A DNA stretch of 25,177 nucleotides from CAZKGE01 sp964541695 (lineage in GTDB: Bacteria > Bacillota > Clostridia > Christensenellales > CAG-138): contig CAZIRB010000024.1 of the NCBI GenBank assembly GCA_964541695.1, forward strand, positions 1-25,177. Reading direction: 5' to 3'. Below the pieces are notes generated by a model, which saw only the letters and a list, made by a program, of their open reading frames with translations, searched no databases and was not told the DNA's origin. Position numbers and translations under genes: made by a program. Below are positions 1-7,577 of this stretch, in pieces (position 1 is the first letter of the stretch; every line of letters starts with the position of its first letter).

Positions 1-16
1 ACCCCCGTTCCCCTTA

Positions 17-58
17 AAAACCATAAACAAACAACCGGGACCGCCTGACGCGGTCCCG
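17..58 (-). terminator. Rho-independent terminator of the butyrate kinase gene
   Basis: A 9-bp perfect stem (36-44 pairing with 50-58, loop CTGAC) lies about 40 bp past the butyrate kinase stop codon. Read on the minus strand it is followed by a T-rich tail (GTTGTTTGTTTATGG, then TTTTTAA), as expected for an intrinsic terminator. The plus-strand side has only a short TCTTTC, so the minus orientation fits best. Confidence 0.75.
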
Positions 59-98
59 TCTTTCAGCTATTCTGTCTATGCTCCGCACCCCGTCCCCC

Positions 99-1151
99 TC
101 AATACTCCTTCGCCGCTTCCCCGTTCAGCACGCGAAACGCGCTGTCGGCGAGCGACTGCATCTCCTCCTCGCCGGGCAGCACGAGTACGCGCGCGAGCGG
201 CTCGACATAGCCGCGGATCGCGTCGCAGAGCCGGGCGCTGTTGGCGGCGCCGCCCGTGAGCACGATCGCGTCGACGGCAAAGCGCAGCACGGCGGCCATG
301 CTGCCGATGTCCTTGGACAGCTGGTAGGCGAGCGCGTCGAACACGAGCTTTGCGCCCCCGTCGCCGGAGAACGCGCGGCGCTCGGCCTCGCGGAAATCCT
401 TGGTCCCAAGATAGCTGAACACGCCGGCCTCCTGGCCGAGCCGCCGCCAGACGGTCTGCTCGGGAAGGCCCGAAAAGCAGAGGTTCACCACGGCGCTGAC
501 GGGCAGGCTGCCGCCGCGGTCCATCGAGAAGCAGCCCTCGTCCTTGACGTTGAACACGTCGACGACGAGGCCGTTCTCGTGCGCGGCCACGGACACGCCG
601 CCGCCCATGTGCGCGACGATCAGCCGCGCCTTTTCGTACGGTTTGCCGAGGAGCGCGGCCGCGCGCCTTGCCACGCTCTTCTGGTTCAGCGCGTGGAAGA
701 AGCTCTCGCGTTCCATACCGGCAAAGCCGGACACGCGCGCGACGGCCGTCATCTCGTCGACGGAGACCGGGTCGGTGAAGAACGCGGGGATGCCCGTCTC
801 GTCGGCGAGCTCGCGCGCGAGCACGAGGCCGAGGCTCGACGGGTGCTCGCCGTAGGGTGGGTTGACGACGTCGGCGACGGCGCGGTCGTTCACGCGGTAG
901 GTACCGGACGGCACGTGCCGCAGCGGCCCGCCGCGACCCGCGACGGCCGCAAAGTCGGTGAGCGAAAAACCGCTTTCGGCAAGCGCCTGCAGGATGAGCG
1001 CCTTGCGGAACGGCAGCTGGTCGACGACGTGCAAAAAGCGCCCGAGCTCGTCGTAGGAGTGCTCGATGTTGCGCCGCATGACCTCCTTGCCGTCGGCAAA
1101 GACCGCGATCTTTGTGGATGTCGCGCCCGGGTTGATCACGAGCACCTGCAA
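99..1151 (-). CDS. buk: Butyrate kinase (acetate/butyrate kinase family)
   Basis: This cytoplasmic ASKHA-fold kinase interconverts butyryl phosphate plus ADP with butyrate plus ATP, the last step of one butyrate-forming route; close relatives act on branched-chain acids. The 350-residue product has the usual family length. Visible motifs are the N-terminal phosphate loop NPGATSTK (residues 7-14), AHMGGGVSV (180-188), the DRGGSLP segment (211-217) and LTGGAA (298-303). The start is a TTG codon: no ATG fits, and a strong GGAGG (1162-1166) sits 10 nt upstream. It has its own promoter and terminator, so it is probably monocistronic. The usual partner phosphotransbutyrylase (ptb) is not in the window, so the acyl-phosphate source must be encoded elsewhere. 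The family call is firm; the exact acid (butyrate, isobutyrate or another) is inferred. Confidence 0.93.
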   Translation of the reverse strand: MQVLVINPGATSTKIAVFADGKEVMRRNIEHSYDELGRFLHVVDQLPFRKALILQALAESGFSLTDFAAVAGRGGPLRHVPSGTYRVNDRAVADVVNPPYGEHPSSLGLVLARELADETGIPAFFTDPVSVDEMTAVARVSGFAGMERESFFHALNQKSVARRAAALLGKPYEKARLIVAHMGGGVSVAAHENGLVVDVFNVKDEGCFSMDRGGSLPVSAVVNLCFSGLPEQTVWRRLGQEAGVFSYLGTKDFREAERRAFSGDGGAKLVFDALAYQLSKDIGSMAAVLRFAVDAIVLTGGAANSARLCDAIRGYVEPLARVLVLPGEEEMQSLADSAFRVLNGEAAKEY

Positions 1152-1180
1152 GGGCCGCCCACCTCCTTTTGATACCTGCT

Positions 1181-1210
1181 ATGATAGAGTAGCGCCGCGG
1201 AGGCTGTCAA
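1181..1210 (-). promoter_or_regulatory. Sigma-A-type promoter of buk
   Basis: On the minus strand a perfect -35 TTGACA (1205-1210) is followed by an 18-bp spacer and a -10 TATCAT (1181-1186). Transcription would start near 1174, giving a leader of about 20 nt that carries the GGAGG used by the TTG start at 1151. Confidence 0.75.
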
Positions 1211-1357
1211 TCGGCGCGCGGAGAATACATCATATATTGTTTCGGCGTTTGTTTCGGCGCGGCGCTTCGTCCCACCGCAAGCCGGAACATGTTGCTTACG
1301 CGCCGCATATCATCACGGCAGCGCAGCAAAAAAATCGTGCCGCGTATCACGCTTCCC

Positions 1358-1390
1358 ACGCAAAAGGCGCTCCCTGAAAGGAGCGCCAAA
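1358..1390 (-). terminator. Second hairpin terminator candidate downstream of the thioredoxin-like gene
   Basis: An 8-bp perfect stem GGCGCTCC/GGAGCGCC (1366-1373 with 1380-1387, loop CTGAAA) is followed on the minus strand by TTTT. It lies about 140 bp past the stop of the lipoprotein gene and upstream of the buk promoter, so it could catch read-through from the stronger site at 1501-1526. Confidence 0.5.
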
Positions 1391-1500
1391 CCCGTTCATA
1401 CCAAAGCGCCGCCTGCGCATTCCGGCGCTTTCCCGCGCATTTCCCATTCCCGCGCGTCCGCCACCGCACCGCCCGCTTCCCACGCGCCGAACGCGCCGCT

Positions 1501-1526
1501 CAAAAACACCGCGGCATCCCGCCGCG
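1501..1526 (-). terminator. Terminator directly after the thioredoxin-like lipoprotein gene
   Basis: A 6-bp stem CGCGGC/GCCGCG (1510-1515 with 1521-1526, loop ATCCC) begins next to the stop codon at 1527-1529. On the minus strand it is followed by GTG and five Ts (1502-1506), the layout of an intrinsic terminator. Confidence 0.65.
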
Positions 1527-2123
1527 CTACTTCTCCACCGAGTCGAGCAGCGCCTCGATGAGCTTGACCCAGTTTTCGCGGCTCTGCGCGCCCTCGACGG
1601 GCTTTGTCAGCATGTTGCCCGCGCTGTCGAGGAAAAACGTCGTGGGGTAGGCGCGCGTGTTGGCGAGGAACAGCTTCACCGTATCGCCCATCGGCAGAAG
1701 GTGCGGATAGTCCGCGCCCGTTTGGGCGATCAGGCTGTCGATCGTTTGGCGCTCCTCGTCCGTCGGCACGCCGTCCAGGCTCGCGATGTCGCCGATGACG
1801 CCGACGATCTGGAAGCCCCGGTCGGCGTATTCGTCGGCAAGTTCCGCCAGGTCCGGCATCTCCTGGATGCAGTAGCCGCAGAACGTGCCCCAGATGTTGA
1901 CCATGGTCAGCTTGTGGCCCGTAAACAGCGTCTCGTCGACGCTCGTGCCGTCGAGCGCCGTGCCGGAGAACGTGAACGGCTCGGCGGCGGCGGCCGTCTC
2001 CGCGGCGACCGGGGCCGCGGTTTCCGCCGCGGGTTCTGCCGGCGGCACAATCGCGCGCGCGCACGCGGCCAGGGGCAATATGACGAGCAGCGCGACCGCC
2101 GCGATCCGTTTTTTCAGTTTCAT
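1527..2123 (-). CDS. TlpA/ResA-like thioredoxin-fold lipoprotein
   Basis: This is a predicted extracytoplasmic thiol-disulfide oxidoreductase of the redoxin/TlpA group, anchored by lipid outside the membrane. The 198-residue protein starts with KLKKR, a hydrophobic stretch and a lipobox ending LAAC (Cys21). An Ala/Pro/Glu-rich linker to about residue 48 follows, then a thioredoxin fold with WGTFCGYC carrying the active-site CXXC (Cys82, Cys85) and the cis-proline segment YPTTFFLD. The ATG at 2123 is preferred over one six codons upstream because GGAGG (2129-2133) precedes it at 5 nt and a proper signal peptide results. It is the last gene before buk and has its own promoter inside a palindrome, downstream of an Rrf2 regulator gene, so redox-responsive control is likely. 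Reduction of exported or cytochrome-type disulfides is the family role; the substrate here is unknown. Confidence 0.87.
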   Translation of the reverse strand: MKLKKRIAAVALLVILPLAACARAIVPPAEPAAETAAPVAAETAAAAEPFTFSGTALDGTSVDETLFTGHKLTMVNIWGTFCGYCIQEMPDLAELADEYADRGFQIVGVIGDIASLDGVPTDEERQTIDSLIAQTGADYPHLLPMGDTVKLFLANTRAYPTTFFLDSAGNMLTKPVEGAQSRENWVKLIEALLDSVEK

Positions 2124-2148
2124 AACAACCTCCAGATACAATGCAATG

Positions 2149-2187
2149 CTGCGTATACTGTAATCATAACAATTACAGTATACGCAG
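2149..2187. promoter_or_regulatory. Perfect palindromic operator, probable Rrf2 binding site
   Basis: Two identical 16-nt arms in inverted orientation (CTGCGTATACTGTAAT at 2149-2164, ATTACAGTATACGCAG at 2172-2187) are separated by 7 nt. The palindrome spans the spacer and -10 of the lipoprotein promoter and reaches into its -35. It sits just after the Rrf2 gene. A bound dimer here would block RNA polymerase. That the neighbouring Rrf2 protein is the ligand is inferred from position. Confidence 0.8.
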
Positions 2188-2191
2188 TCAA
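2163..2191 (-). promoter_or_regulatory. Sigma-A-type promoter of the thioredoxin-like lipoprotein gene
   Basis: On the minus strand: -35 TTGACT (2186-2191), a 17-bp spacer and -10 TATGAT (2163-2168). The start would be near 2156, leaving a leader of about 33 nt. Because initiation falls inside the palindrome, transcripts from this promoter carry only part of one arm, so the palindrome should act as DNA, not as an RNA hairpin. Confidence 0.75.
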
Positions 2192-2199
2192 TCCTCGGT

Positions 2200-2616
2200 T
2201 TATGCGTTTGCGAAAATTTTCCGAATCAGGTCCGCGACGGTGACGCTTGCCAGCTTTTCGCGGCAGGCTTGGTCGAGCGAATCGTACAGTTCGTCCATCA
2301 CGTCCGCCATGCCCGCCGCGATCAGGCAGGGCAGGTCCGCGCTGCCGGAGCGCCAAGAGGCGCACACGACGCGCGTTCCCACGGCGTCGAGGATCTCGAG
2401 CAGGGTCGTGCGCTCCGCGTCCCGGGAAAAGCGGCAGCCGCCCTCCGCGCCCTCCTTGGTGGCGACGAGGCCGGCGCGCCGCAGCCGAGCAACGACCTTG
2501 CGCACTCTGGCGGGGTTTGTGCAGATGTTTTTTGCGAGCTGCTCGCTCGAGAGCGGCGCGTCCGCGCGGCTTAGGCAGACGATCGCGTGCACCGCGATGG
2601 CAAATTCGCTGTTCAT
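2200..2616 (-). CDS. Rrf2-family transcriptional regulator
   Basis: This is a dimeric winged-helix DNA-binding regulator; Rrf2 relatives sense Fe-S status, NO or thiol redox state. The 138-residue product has the family length. Its N-terminal wHTH is visible in SSEQLAKNICTNPARVRKVV (about 23-42) and the wing segment EGAEGGCRF (55-63), followed by the typical LLEILDAVG (72-80) and a C-terminal dimer helix. There are six cysteines (14, 32, 61, 85, 97, 118). Cys85 and Cys97 flank the sensor loop, but the spacing does not match the three-cysteine cluster motif of IscR or NsrR, so a thiol switch or other signal is as likely as an Fe-S cluster. The ATG at 2616 is fixed by an in-frame TAG just upstream; the ribosome site (TAGGG) is weak. 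The gene lies 6 nt after the GT4 gene, suggesting an operon, and 76 nt before the lipoprotein gene it probably controls. Confidence 0.9.
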   Translation of the reverse strand: MNSEFAIAVHAIVCLSRADAPLSSEQLAKNICTNPARVRKVVARLRRAGLVATKEGAEGGCRFSRDAERTTLLEILDAVGTRVVCASWRSGSADLPCLIAAGMADVMDELYDSLDQACREKLASVTVADLIRKIFANA

Positions 2617-2622
2617 GCGGCC

Positions 2623-3614
2623 CTACATCCATTCCCGGCCGGTCCGCGCCACGGCGTCGGCCCGCTCAAGCAGCAGCCCATAGCGGCGCACCGCCTCGTC
2701 GATGATCGCGTCCCACGAGAGGTATATGGTCTTGCGCGCATTTTTGCCGACGGCGGCGAGCCGCTCCGGGTCGGCGAGCGCCTCCCCGAGCGCGCGCGCC
2801 AAGTCCTGCGGCGTGTCCTCGCACAAAAAGCCGTTCTCCTTATCCCGTATCGGCTCGGCGGGCGCGCTGCCCGTGGTGACGACGCTGGCGGTCTCCATGG
2901 CCGCGGCCTCGCGCACGACCATGCCGGAGGTGTCGTACAGCGACGGGAATACGAATANNNNNNNNNNNNNNNNNNNNNNNNNNNNNNNNNNNNNNNNNNN
3001 NNNNNNNNNNNNNNNNNNNNNNNNNNNNNNNNNNNNNNNNNNNNNNNNNNNNNNNNNTTCGGCTCGACGTCCGGCGTGCCGTTCGGCACGACCGCGATGT
3101 CGCCGCGGTAGCCGTAGTCGTGCAGCACCTCGGCGGAGTTCGCGCTCACGGTCCAGACCGCGTCGCAGCGTTCGTAGAAGTTGACGACGAAGCGCACGGC
3201 GATGTTCGCAAGCCGCTCCTGCCCGGTCAGCTTGTAGAAGTCGTCGTAGTAGCGCGAGTGGAACGTGCCCACGACCGGTATGCCGCGCTTGCGGCCGATG
3301 CGCAGCGCCTCCTGCCCCGCGATGAACGGGCTGTGCGCGTGCGCGATCTCGAGCGGGATGTCGCTCATGCGCGCGTCGTAGTGCGAGTCGAGCGGCGGGA
3401 TGCCGGTGCTGTAATGCCGGTGCGTCGGCACGTTCACGCTGATAAAGTCCACAAGCTCGAACGGGTAGCCGCCGCGGTAGCCGGTGTTTGCCATGGGCGC
3501 CACCACGGTGCAGGCATGGCCCTTTTTGGCGAGCGTGGTCGCGTAGTTGTACACGACGCGCCCGACGCCGTCCACGATGGGCAGGAACGTATCCGTAAAC
3601 AATCCGATCTGCAT
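2623..3614 (-). CDS. GT4-family glycosyltransferase, interrupted by an assembly gap
   Basis: This is a cytoplasmic GT-B fold enzyme of the group that includes diacylglycerol glucosyltransferases and mannosyltransferases. Before the gap are an N-terminal MQIGLFTDTFLPIVDGVGR, HAHSPF and GTFHSRY, ending at VVPNGTPDVEP. After the gap come FPSLYDTSGMVVREA with the donor-binding region, NGFL and a C-terminal helix ending REWM at 2623. The 100 Ns (2958-3057) lie between the two Rossmann domains. The flanks are in different frames: 892 known bases require a true gap length of 3n+2. The family normally has about 100-110 residues here, so roughly 300 bp or more is probably missing. The start at 3614 has AAAGGAG at good spacing. 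It follows the peptidase gene by 34 nt and precedes rrf2 by 6 nt. A glycolipid or envelope-glycan role is inferred; acceptor and sugar are unknown. Confidence 0.85.
2958..3057. other. Assembly gap (100 Ns)
   Basis: Exactly 100 unknown bases, a conventional placeholder for a gap of unknown size. It removes the start of the C-terminal domain of the GT4 glycosyltransferase and breaks its frame. Confidence 0.99.
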
Positions 3615-3648
3615 GGACGGCTCCTTTCGCCGATTTTGTGCGCGGCGG

Positions 3649-6156
3649 CTAGTCCGCGTCGACCCAGTACGAGTTGCCGTAGATGTCCGTGACCCGGTAG
3701 GTCATGACGGCCTTGTTGGAGCCGACGGAGAGGTTCCACAGCTCGAGTTCGCCGGAGACGGTCATCTGCTCGCCGATATAGTAGGTGTCCTGGTATTCGC
3801 CGTCATAGGAGTAGTAGTCGCCCAAGAAGTTGAGCTTGTCGCCCTCCTTGATCTCGATCAGTCCCTTGGCGCTTGTGCCGAGCGCGGCGTCGTACTGCGG
3901 CGAGGCGCCGAGCACGCGGCCGTAGGGACTCTCGCTGTCGAACACGAGCATGATCTCGACGCGCTCGCCGTTGAGCAGCGCGGGGATGCGCTCCGTTATC
4001 GTCGTTTCATTGCCCACGGTATCCTGGCTCACGAAGTACACCGGCACGATCTGGCCGTTTAGCGCAAGCCACGTGCCGTCGTATTCCATGATGAGGTCGC
4101 CGCTATCGTTGTATTCCACGAGGTTGTCGAGGCCGAGGTCGATGTAGCCCGCGCCGTCGTCGAGGAACACGTTCATCTCGAGCGTGGACACGAGCGACCA
4201 CTGCTCCTCGGTCAGCGCGAGGACCTTCTGGCCGTTCTTTTCCGTGACGACGAGGTCGGCGGCGTCGAGCCTGTTTTCGGTCAGGTATGTGGCTGCGGCG
4301 CGCACGCTGTTTTCGTCGAGGAACGCGAGGTCGTCGTCCGAGATGCCCTCGGCCGCGTATGCGCCGGAGCGCAGCGACGAGGCGAGCAGGCTGACGAGGT
4401 CCGCGCCGGCGGACGAGGAGCCGCCAGAGCCCGTGCTGCCGCCGGCGCTTGAGGCGAGCGTGGACAGAAGCGCCGTGAGCATGTCGGAGCCGGCGCTGCT
4501 CGTGCCGGAGCCGCCGAGCAGCACGTCGAGCGGGCTGCCGGTGCCGGTCGAGGCCGCCTGGCCGACGGTCGACACGCTCGCAAAGCTCTTGACGCAGTCT
4601 GCGTACGCGTCGTCCATACCGATCTTTTCGTAGGTGTTGAGCGCCGTATTGACGCCCGAGACGCGGCCGGACGGGAAGTAGATCGACACGCCGTTGGCGT
4701 GCGTGATGTTCTGCGACGAGCGGTTATACTTCACCGCGCCGCGCAGCGCGTCAACAAGCGCCGCGGCCTCGTCGGTGCCGAGGTTCTGGGCAAAATGGAT
4801 CAGGTCGATCTGGTTGATGTTGACGCTCGTCGAGAAATCGCGCGCCTGGCCGCGCGCGCCGGACACGGTCGCGTAGCCGTTCTCGTCGATGAGCTGCGTG
4901 GTCGAGCTCGAGAACGCGCCGAGCGCCTCCGGCAGCGTGCCGGACAGCTCGGCAAGGTCGATTAAAGACAGCGTGGCCGTGCTGTCGGCGGAGGCCTTCT
5001 GCGACGCGGCGACGAAATCGTCCGCCACGATCTTGCCGAGGTCGACCGTAGACATGCCGGTGTCCGCGGAGAGCCTGCTTAAAAAGTTCGTGTAATACCA
5101 GCCGGTGCCGGGCTCGACCGCTTCGCTCGCGAGCAGGTAGTCCGCGTACCGCTCGGCGACGACGGCGGTCTCGAGCGTGGCCATGAGGCACGCGTCGAAG
5201 CCGATGCAGTCGAACTTTGTGCCGCCGCTAGACAGCGCCTGATCGATCTCGTCGAGCGTCATCGACGCGTTCGGGTACTGCTCGTCGTAGCCGTAGCCCG
5301 TGATGGAGCCGCCGCCGTGGTCCCAGAGGATCAGGATGTTGCGGTCGGCGGGGAAGTTTTTGGCGCAGAACTGTATGAACGTGCCGAGCGTGTCCGGCTC
5401 GACCATGCTGCGCTTGCCGATGTTGGACACGAGCGTCTCGAGCCCTCCGGACGTGACGCGGTAGATCATGTTCTTGCCGGACGGGATCGTGTTGTTGCGC
5501 CACTGCGTCGTACCGCCGGTCTCGACGATCAGATTGACGCGCTCGTCGTCGAGCGTGGCCTTGAGCATCTCGTTGAGGTCCGCGGTCGCCATGCCGGCGC
5601 GGGACTCGAGGTCGGTCGCGCAGACGTAGACCATCACGGTGACGGTGTCGCTGCCGTCGCCGGAAAGCTGCGTGTACTTCTCGCGCGCACTGGGCGAGAC
5701 GGTGCGGTCCGGCTCGTGCGCGCGGAACATCGAGGTGTCGAGCTCCTGCTCGGTTTCCGCCGCCTCGTCAAGCCCGGTCCCGTCGGAGCCGTCGTCCGTG
5801 CCGCCGAGCAGCGAGTCGAGCGACGGGGTGTCGGTCTGCTCCGAGCTGCCGGTCAGCCCGCCGAGCAGGTCGCCGTTCAGGCCGCCGAGCTGCAGCCCCG
5901 AGCAGCCGCCGCGAAACAGCACGGAGAGCACGATGATAATGATGATCAGCGTCCCGACGCGCCCGAGGCACCCGCCGCGCGTGGAGCCGAACAGGCCCCT
6001 GCCGAAATTGCCGGCCGGCGACGAGCCTGACGATCCGCCGCCGGAAAAGCCGCCGCCGACGCCCGAAAATCCGCCGGAGCCGCGACGCGCGGCGTTGCCG
6101 CCGCCGCTTGTGCCGATGCGCTTGGCCCGTCCTGCGGGTCTGTTGCCGTTTGCCAT
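3649..6156 (-). CDS. Membrane-anchored clostripain-family (C11) cysteine peptidase
   Basis: This 835-residue protein contains a peptidase C11 domain; the family cleaves after Arg or Lys and is often secreted or surface-bound. Order: a Gly/Ser/Arg-rich N-terminus (1-65), one transmembrane helix (about 68-82, containing LIIIIIVLSVLF), an acidic linker (to about 160), the catalytic domain (about 170-530), a Gly/Ser-rich linker (about 535-605) and an uncharacterised C-terminal region. The catalytic His is in ILWDHGGG (His280) and the nucleophile in GFDACLMA (Cys323). With a positive N-terminus and no cleavable signal, the catalytic part should face outside. The start at 6156 is supported by AAAGGAG 8 nt upstream. 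It heads a likely operon with GT4 and rrf2 and has a good promoter. Clostripain itself is secreted and self-processed; whether this protein is cleaved free is unknown. Confidence 0.9.
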   Translation of the reverse strand: MANGNRPAGRAKRIGTSGGGNAARRGSGGFSGVGGGFSGGGSSGSSPAGNFGRGLFGSTRGGCLGRVGTLIIIIIVLSVLFRGGCSGLQLGGLNGDLLGGLTGSSEQTDTPSLDSLLGGTDDGSDGTGLDEAAETEQELDTSMFRAHEPDRTVSPSAREKYTQLSGDGSDTVTVMVYVCATDLESRAGMATADLNEMLKATLDDERVNLIVETGGTTQWRNNTIPSGKNMIYRVTSGGLETLVSNIGKRSMVEPDTLGTFIQFCAKNFPADRNILILWDHGGGSITGYGYDEQYPNASMTLDEIDQALSSGGTKFDCIGFDACLMATLETAVVAERYADYLLASEAVEPGTGWYYTNFLSRLSADTGMSTVDLGKIVADDFVAASQKASADSTATLSLIDLAELSGTLPEALGAFSSSTTQLIDENGYATVSGARGQARDFSTSVNINQIDLIHFAQNLGTDEAAALVDALRGAVKYNRSSQNITHANGVSIYFPSGRVSGVNTALNTYEKIGMDDAYADCVKSFASVSTVGQAASTGTGSPLDVLLGGSGTSSAGSDMLTALLSTLASSAGGSTGSGGSSSAGADLVSLLASSLRSGAYAAEGISDDDLAFLDENSVRAAATYLTENRLDAADLVVTEKNGQKVLALTEEQWSLVSTLEMNVFLDDGAGYIDLGLDNLVEYNDSGDLIMEYDGTWLALNGQIVPVYFVSQDTVGNETTITERIPALLNGERVEIMLVFDSESPYGRVLGASPQYDAALGTSAKGLIEIKEGDKLNFLGDYYSYDGEYQDTYYIGEQMTVSGELELWNLSVGSNKAVMTYRVTDIYGNSYWVDAD

Positions 6157-6333
6157 GGTGCAAATCTCCTTTGCTTTTTAAAAATCGGATGCCCGCCCCC
6201 GGCCGAGCGGGAGCGCGCGCGTCTTTTGGACAAAAGCGGACCTCCGCGCAACGTGGCGAAGGCCCGCGCAACAAATGGGGCGCCGGTCGGCGGGCGCGAC
6301 GCTCCGCTCCACGGCAGATGGAAACTTAAGCAT

Positions 6334-6362
6334 ATTATAGCAACTCGGTTTTTCAAATGCAA
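6334..6362 (-). promoter_or_regulatory. Promoter of the C11 peptidase operon
   Basis: On the minus strand: -35 TTGCAT (6357-6362), a 17-bp spacer and a perfect -10 TATAAT (6334-6339). The start would be near 6327, giving a leader of about 170 nt before the ATG at 6156; no riboswitch-like fold was recognised in it. Confidence 0.7.
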
Positions 6363-6385
6363 CGGCGCGGCGGCCGTGGTACAAT
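6357..6385 (+). promoter_or_regulatory. Candidate divergent promoter of the DUF523 gene
   Basis: A -10 TACAAT (6380-6385) lies 17 bp from ATGCAA (6357-6362), which is the same six base pairs used as the -35 of the opposite promoter. The -35 matches the consensus at only three positions, so this promoter is weaker or needs an activator. Confidence 0.5.
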
Positions 6386-6448
6386 GGGTAAAACGCCGCC
6401 GCTCCGGCCTGTTTTACGGGGCGCGGCGGGGGAAGGGGTATCGGGGCC

Positions 6449-6892
6449 ATGGAAAAGACGCCCATACTGGTTAGCTCCTGCCTGCTCGGGCTGCGCTGCC
6501 GCTACGACGGCGGCGAAAAGGCCGACGCGCGCATACTTTCGCTCGGCAAGCGGCGCGCGCTCGTGCCCGTGTGTCCGGAGCAGCTCGGCGGCCTGCCGAC
6601 GCCGCGCCCGCCGTCGGAGCGGCTTGGCGATCGGGTCTTGGCAAAGGACGGCGCGGACGTGACGGACGCGTTCCGCCGCGGCGCGGAGGAAACGCTGCGG
6701 CTTATCCGCGCGCTCGGCTGCCGCGAGGCCGTGCTCAAGGCGAGAAGTCCGTCGTGCGGCTGCGGAACGATCTACGACGGCACGTTCTCGGGCCGCGTTG
6801 TCCCCGGCGACGGCGTAACGGCCGCGCTGCTCGTCGAAAACGGCGTCCGCGTGCTGACCGAGGAGGACGACCTGGCGGCGCTCGGGCGATAG
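6449..6892 (+). CDS. DUF523 / TudS-like Fe-S protein
   Basis: This is a small cytoplasmic protein of the DUF523 family. Characterised relatives (TudS) use a [4Fe-4S] cluster held by three cysteines to remove sulfur from 2-thiouracil. The 147 residues have the usual length for a single-domain member. The three family cysteines are visible: SSCLLG (Cys11), VCPEQLGG (Cys42) and SPSCG (Cys103). Further family features are the RYDGG loop (18-22) and the GDGVTAALL segment. The ATG at 6449 follows a purine-rich GGAAGGGG at somewhat long spacing. It is a single gene, divergent from the peptidase operon and followed by a long non-coding stretch. Thiouracil desulfurisation in this organism is inferred from family only; many DUF523 proteins have no tested substrate. 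Confidence 0.87.
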   Translation: MEKTPILVSSCLLGLRCRYDGGEKADARILSLGKRRALVPVCPEQLGGLPTPRPPSERLGDRVLAKDGADVTDAFRRGAEETLRLIRALGCREAVLKARSPSCGCGTIYDGTFSGRVVPGDGVTAALLVENGVRVLTEEDDLAALGR

Positions 6893-7195
6893 TATCGGCA
6901 GATCCGGATGTCCATACCCATAGCGGAACGGCGCGTCCGCGCCCGGGGGACGCAGGTACGCCCGCCGTCGGCAGGCCGCGCGGATGGGACGGCCCGGCCG
7001 CGCCCGAAGGATAGGCGGGTGCTTGCCGCGGGCTTTGAAATCGATTCCGATCCGCGGATTTGCCGAAATCGCGCCAGGTTTGCCAAAATACTGGGGCGGC
7101 GGGTCGACGGCACGCAAAATCCCCGGCCGTATGGCGCGAAGGCTGGAGCCGCGATGCTTCGGCGCGGGCGGCATCGGCAGTTCCGCAATCGGAAT

Positions 7196-7229
7196 GGCCC
7201 CGACGGCCCGGGTTTGGGCCGTCGGGGCC
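7196..7229. repeat. Perfect 14-bp inverted repeat (strong hairpin)
   Basis: GGCCCCGACGGCCC (7196-7209) and its exact reverse complement (7216-7229) flank a 6-nt loop GGGTTT. Neither side has a proper T-tract; the plus side has a TTTT only 17 nt further on. It could be a transcription barrier after the DUF523 gene, an RNA structure or a dispersed element. Confidence 0.75.
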
Positions 7230-7577
7230 TGCGTCCGAACCGGGTTTTCGTGTGCGCAGCCCCGGTTGATAGCCGCCGTTGAGATATCCCGCGCACAAAA
7301 GAGAGCGGCCCGGAACGCGCCGCCCGGTGCGGGGCCACGCAAGCGGCCCGCCGGACTGCCGTTTTTGCCGCGATGCCGCCTCCGCAAAGGGGCGGCTGCT
7401 TATTGTATGACGCCTTTCTGAAATCGATGCCGCGTCGGGCGCGAATTGCAGACCCGATTCTATGGGATTTTTCCTGTGCAAAACTTCAACAAGCCGGTCG
7501 CGCATCGGGAATTTACCGATAAAACAACCAAATCTCCGCCGAAAATGGGTGGTTTTTCCTTACAATATTGCATCCAC

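Noticed and set aside
78..1172. Long plus-strand open frame opposite the butyrate kinase gene
   Set aside because: Its translation is rich in Arg, Ala, His and Val with no motif; it is the antisense shadow of buk in GC-rich DNA.
2149..2187. The palindrome as a terminator of the rrf2 gene
   Set aside because: No T-tract follows it on the minus strand, and a promoter lies within it, so an operator fits better.
6353..7505. Long minus-strand open frames across the gene-poor region
   Set aside because: Arg/Pro/Ala-rich translations without domains or ribosome sites; several frames are open at once, which points to GC-driven chance.
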